Shown here one piece after another: positions 61,838 through 64,000 of a stretch of 64,000 bases of DNA; position 1 is the first letter of the stretch, and each line of letters starts with the position of its first letter. Origin of the DNA: Streptomyces sp. CB01580 (GTDB lineage: Bacteria; Actinomycetota; Actinomycetes; Streptomycetales; Streptomycetaceae); assembly GCF_001905795.1 (NCBI RefSeq), contig NZ_LIXJ01000025.1, forward strand, positions 28,425-92,424. Direction: 5' to 3'. The notes under the pieces were generated by a model. It worked only from the letters and a program-made list of their open reading frames with translations. It was not told where the DNA came from and did no database searches. Both the position numbers and the translations under genes were made by a program.

Positions 61838-63013
61838 TCAGCGACGCCGACGGGTGTTGAGCCGGGCGGCCTGGCGCGTCAGGTGATCGCGCTCGGCGAG
61901 GCCGGCAGCCTTGCGGGCCGCCTCGGCGTACAGACGCGCCGCCGTGGCCAGGTCTCCGTCGCGCTCATGGAGGTACGCCGCCGCCGCGGTGCGGCGGGGC
62001 AGCGAATCGTCCAGCGCCGCGAGCGCCGCCAGGCCGGCACGCGGTCCATCCGCCTCACCGACGGCCACCGCGCGGTTGAGCCGGACGACCGGACTGTCGG
62101 TCAGGCGCGCGAGCTCGTCGTACCACTCGACGATCTGCACCCAGTCGGTCTCCGCGGCGCTGGGCGCGTCGGCGTGGAGTGCCGCGATCGCGGCCTGGGC
62201 CTGGTATTCGCCCAGCCGGTCACGGGCGAGGGCCGTCCGAAGGATCCCGATGCCCTCGACGATCGTTCCGGTGTCCCACCGGCCTCGGTCCTGCTCGGCG
62301 AGCGGCACCAGGCTCCCGTCGGACGCGGTCCGGGCAGCGCGCCGGGCGTGGTGGAGCAGCATGAGGGCGAGCAGCCCCGCCACCTCGGGGTGGTCGACCT
62401 GGGCCGCGAGCTGCCGGGTGAGCCGGATGGCCTCGGCGGCGAGGTCGACGTCGCCGGAGTAGCCCTCGTTGAAGACCAAATAGAGGACGCGCAGCACGGT
62501 GGCGACGTCACCTGGCTGATCGAACCGCACGCCGGAGACGGTGCGTTTGGCCCGGCTGATGCGCTGCGCCATGGTCGCCTCGGGCACCAGGTAGGCCCGG
62601 GCGATCTGGCGGGTGGTCAGCCCGCCGACGGCGCGCAGTGTGAGCGCGACCGCGGACGACGGTGTCAGCGACGGGTGGGCGCACAGGAAATAGAGCTGGA
62701 GCGTGTCGTCCGCCGCGGGCGCGGGCCCGGGCGCCGGCTCCTCGTCGACGACGTTCTCACGCCGACGACGGGCGACGTCCGCCCGGGTCGCGTCGAGGAA
62801 CCGACGCCAGGCGACGGTGACCAGCCACCCCTTCGGGTCACGGACGGGGCATCCACCGCTCGAAGAGCTTGGGGAAGAGGCGGCCGGCCAGACGCGGACC
62901 GCCTCGACCAGCGCGTCCTGTACGGCGTCCTCGGCCGCCGCGAAGTCGGCTCCGCGGCGGACGAGGATCCCGAGCACGCTCGGCGTGAGGCTCCGGAGCA
63001 GGCTCTCGTTCAT
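61838..63013 (-). CDS. ECF42-group sigma factor
   Basis: 391 residues: sigma2 (about 1-75), sigma4 (about 105-165, with LTLRAVGGLTTRQIARAYLVPEATMAQRISRAK) and a C-terminal helical, TPR-like extension of about 210 residues. The extension contains the ECF42 hallmark DGP motif (VAVGEADGPRAGL, about 325). ECF42 factors have no classical anti-sigma factor and are paired with DGPF proteins; such a gene lies 7 nt upstream. The ATG start follows the DGPF stop closely, implying translational coupling. A matching promoter precedes the DGPF gene, so the pair is probably self-regulated. Confidence 0.9.
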   Translation of the reverse strand: MNESLLRSLTPSVLGILVRRGADFAAAEDAVQDALVEAVRVWPAASSPSSSSGGCPVRDPKGWLVTVAWRRFLDATRADVARRRRENVVDEEPAPGPAPAADDTLQLYFLCAHPSLTPSSAVALTLRAVGGLTTRQIARAYLVPEATMAQRISRAKRTVSGVRFDQPGDVATVLRVLYLVFNEGYSGDVDLAAEAIRLTRQLAAQVDHPEVAGLLALMLLHHARRAARTASDGSLVPLAEQDRGRWDTGTIVEGIGILRTALARDRLGEYQAQAAIAALHADAPSAAETDWVQIVEWYDELARLTDSPVVRLNRAVAVGEADGPRAGLAALAALDDSLPRRTAAAAYLHERDGDLATAARLYAEAARKAAGLAERDHLTRQAARLNTRRRR

Positions 63014-63020
63014 CCGGAGG

Positions 63021-63428
63021 TCATTCCGTGATGGTGGGCGGCGCGGCCAGGAACGGCCGCACCTCCAGCCATTCGTGGATCGGCTTCCCGCCCGCTCCGG
63101 GGGCGGCCGACAGCTCCCCCGCCAGCTCGATGGCACGCTCGTAGCTGTCGACGTCGATCACCATCCAGCCGGCGATGAGGTCCTTCGTCTCGGCGAACGG
63201 GCCGTCGGTGACCGGCGGGCGCCCCTCGCCGTCGTACCGGACGAACGTCCCCTCGGGGGCGAGCGCCTGGCCGTCGACGAACTCGCCGGTCGCTTCGAGC
63301 CGGGCCGCGAAGTCATGCATGTACTGCACGTGGGCCGAGATCTCCTCCGGCGTCCACTGGTCCATGGGCACGTCGTTGATCGCAGCCGGGGCGCCTCGGT
63401 AGTGCTTGAGCAGCAGGTACTTGGCCAT
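63021..63428 (-). CDS. DGPF/YCII-like protein
   Basis: 135 residues, MAKYLLLKHYRGAP...EGRPPVTDGPFAETKDLIAGWMVIDVDSYERAIELA. The DGPF core (VTDGPFAE) and YCII-like ferredoxin fold identify the partner of ECF42 sigma factors. Biochemical role is not settled. ATG with GGAGAGACACG upstream; first gene of the two-gene operon. Confidence 0.9.
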   Translation of the reverse strand: MAKYLLLKHYRGAPAAINDVPMDQWTPEEISAHVQYMHDFAARLEATGEFVDGQALAPEGTFVRYDGEGRPPVTDGPFAETKDLIAGWMVIDVDSYERAIELAGELSAAPGAGGKPIHEWLEVRPFLAAPPTITE

Positions 63429-63480
63429 CGTGTCTCTCCTCGGTGCTGATGCGACCCATTGTGGCCGCGTTCATCAGGGA

Positions 63481-63507
63481 GACGGAGCCGGTCACGGGTT
63501 CTCGACA
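63481..63507 (-). promoter_or_regulatory. ECF42-type promoter
   Basis: Minus strand TGTCGA (63507-63502), 17-nt spacer, CGTC (63484-63481). This equals the published ECF42 consensus (TGTCGA at -35, CG[AT]C at -10). Located 53-79 nt upstream of the DGPF start. Confidence 0.8.
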
Positions 63508-63613
63508 TCCCTGCCCGAACTCTTTTGGCCCGCGCGGACGAACCCGGGCATGCCATGGCGGGCGGCACGTCGCGCCCCGTCCCTCGGTGAGTGAACCCGG
63601 TACCGAACATGCG

Positions 63614-63643
63614 AAAGGCCCTCACCGAATGGTGAGGGCCTTT
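63614..63643 (-). terminator. Terminator of tRNA-Thr
   Basis: AAAGGCCCTCACC / GGTGAGGGCCTTT, perfect 13-bp arms with a 4-nt loop, just beyond the tRNA 3' end. Confidence 0.85.
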
Positions 63644-63650
63644 CCTTCTG

Positions 63651-63723
63651 AGCCCCAATGCGGAATCGAACCGCAGACCTTCTCCTTACCATGGAGACGC
63701 TCTACCGACTGAGCTATTGGGGC
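63651..63723 (-). tRNA. tRNA-Thr (anticodon GGT)
   Basis: 73-nt cloverleaf on the minus strand: acceptor GCCCCAA/TTGGGGC with discriminator T, D-arm GCTCAGTCGGTAGAGC, anticodon arm CTCC-ATGGTAA-GGAG with anticodon GGT at 34-36, T-arm GCGGTTCGATTCCGC. CCA is not encoded. Reads ACC and ACU codons. Confidence 0.95.
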
Positions 63724-63747
63724 CTGCTGCGCTGTGGCAACGATGTA

Positions 63748-63777
63748 ATCATACCCTGAACTCAGGGGCGCTCAGAA
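63748..63777 (-). promoter_or_regulatory. Promoter of tRNA-Thr
   Basis: Minus strand TTCTGA (63777-63772), 18 nt, TATGAT (63753-63748), 24 nt before the tRNA 5' end. Fits the vegetative HrdB consensus moderately well. Confidence 0.6.
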
Positions 63778-63944
63778 CCACTGGCCACAGAAGAATCTGA
63801 CGGCTTCTCACCCCCTTCACCCTGCTGCCGGAGGCTCCTTGTCCCCCTGCCTCCAGCCCGTGCCGACTCCTCCGGCTGCGGTGCCGCAGGCCCGAGCGAG
63901 GCGGACCGAGCAGGCCGAATACTGAACCTGCCTTGAACGCGAGA

Positions 63945-63973
63945 AAGCCCCGCACCACAAGGGTGCGGGGCTT
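63945..63973. terminator. Terminator near right edge
   Basis: AAGCCCCGCACC / GGTGCGGGGCTT perfect 12-bp arms with a 5-nt loop, followed by a run of seven A on the plus strand. It could end a transcript entering from the right edge; the gene it serves is outside the window. Confidence 0.7.
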
Positions 63974-64000
63974 CCCCAAAAAAACTGTTCGGCGGCGACC

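Noticed and set aside
63749..63979. 76-codon minus-strand frame at the right edge
   Set aside because: Starts inside a terminator hairpin, overlaps the tRNA promoter, has no ribosome site and no recognisable product.

Overview
The window is a piece of a high-G+C actinomycete chromosome, almost certainly Streptomyces: third-position GC is extreme, GTG (and one probable TTG) starts are common, and the gene order matches what I remember of the Streptomyces coelicolor SCO5747-SCO5801 region, read in the opposite orientation. It is mostly core chromosome; I see no prophage, insertion sequence or CRISPR array.

Layout. 1-2.4 kb: left-edge end of a non-ribosomal-peptide-independent (NIS) siderophore operon (IucA/IucC synthetase, cut by the window edge, and a diaminobutyrate-type aminotransferase). 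2.8-12.3 kb: a secreted trypsin-like lipoprotein, then a minus-strand run hflX, M1 metallopeptidase, rshA (RelA/SpoT homologue), dapF, a small membrane protein, miaA. 12.5-16.4 kb: an orphan antitoxin-like protein, a dioxygenase-like protein, miaB and a TAXI binding protein. 16.5-22.5 kb: the divergent GluR-GluK two-component system and the gluABCD glutamate ABC importer. 22.7-29 kb: an FAD monooxygenase; a cysteine-rich leader peptide followed by cysteine dioxygenase and a rhodanese; an unknown protein; a divergent TetR/MFS efflux pair. 29-34.3 kb: recX-recA, an AI-2E family exporter, DUF3046 and a prenyltransferase-like toroid protein. 34.5-43.4 kb: azlD-azlC-AraC regulator, the giant helicase Lhr, a Nei/Fpg DNA glycosylase and an SDR. 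43.4-51.9 kb: a poorly coding stretch, then clgR, cinA, pgsA, rimO, a RodZ-like protein and ftsK. 52.3-61.8 kb: osaB, osaA and osaC, the osmoadaptation signalling module. 61.8-64 kb: an ECF42 sigma factor with its DGPF protein, and tRNA-Thr(GGT).

Several genes form functional sets. recA, recX, lhr, nei and cinA make this a DNA-damage neighbourhood. recA carries both a LexA-type half-conserved SOS box and a RecA-NDp/PafBC-type promoter, and lhr has a near-copy of the same promoter placed so that its mRNA would be leaderless. miaA, miaB and rimO modify tRNA or ribosomal protein S12. clgR, ftsK and osaABC deal with proteolysis, chromosome segregation and stress.

The most interesting unexplained signal is the 15-codon cysteine leader before cysteine dioxygenase. 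Its last codons (Pro-Ser-Cys) are perfectly complementary over 8 nt to the ribosome binding site of the dioxygenase, suggesting a translational switch in which cysteine supply sets expression of the cysteine-degrading enzyme. Also notable: ten near-identical 92-residue HAMP modules in OsaA, a 53-bp direct repeat flanking the SDR gene, paired TetR operators, a perfect ECF42-type promoter, and hairpins on both sides of gluB.
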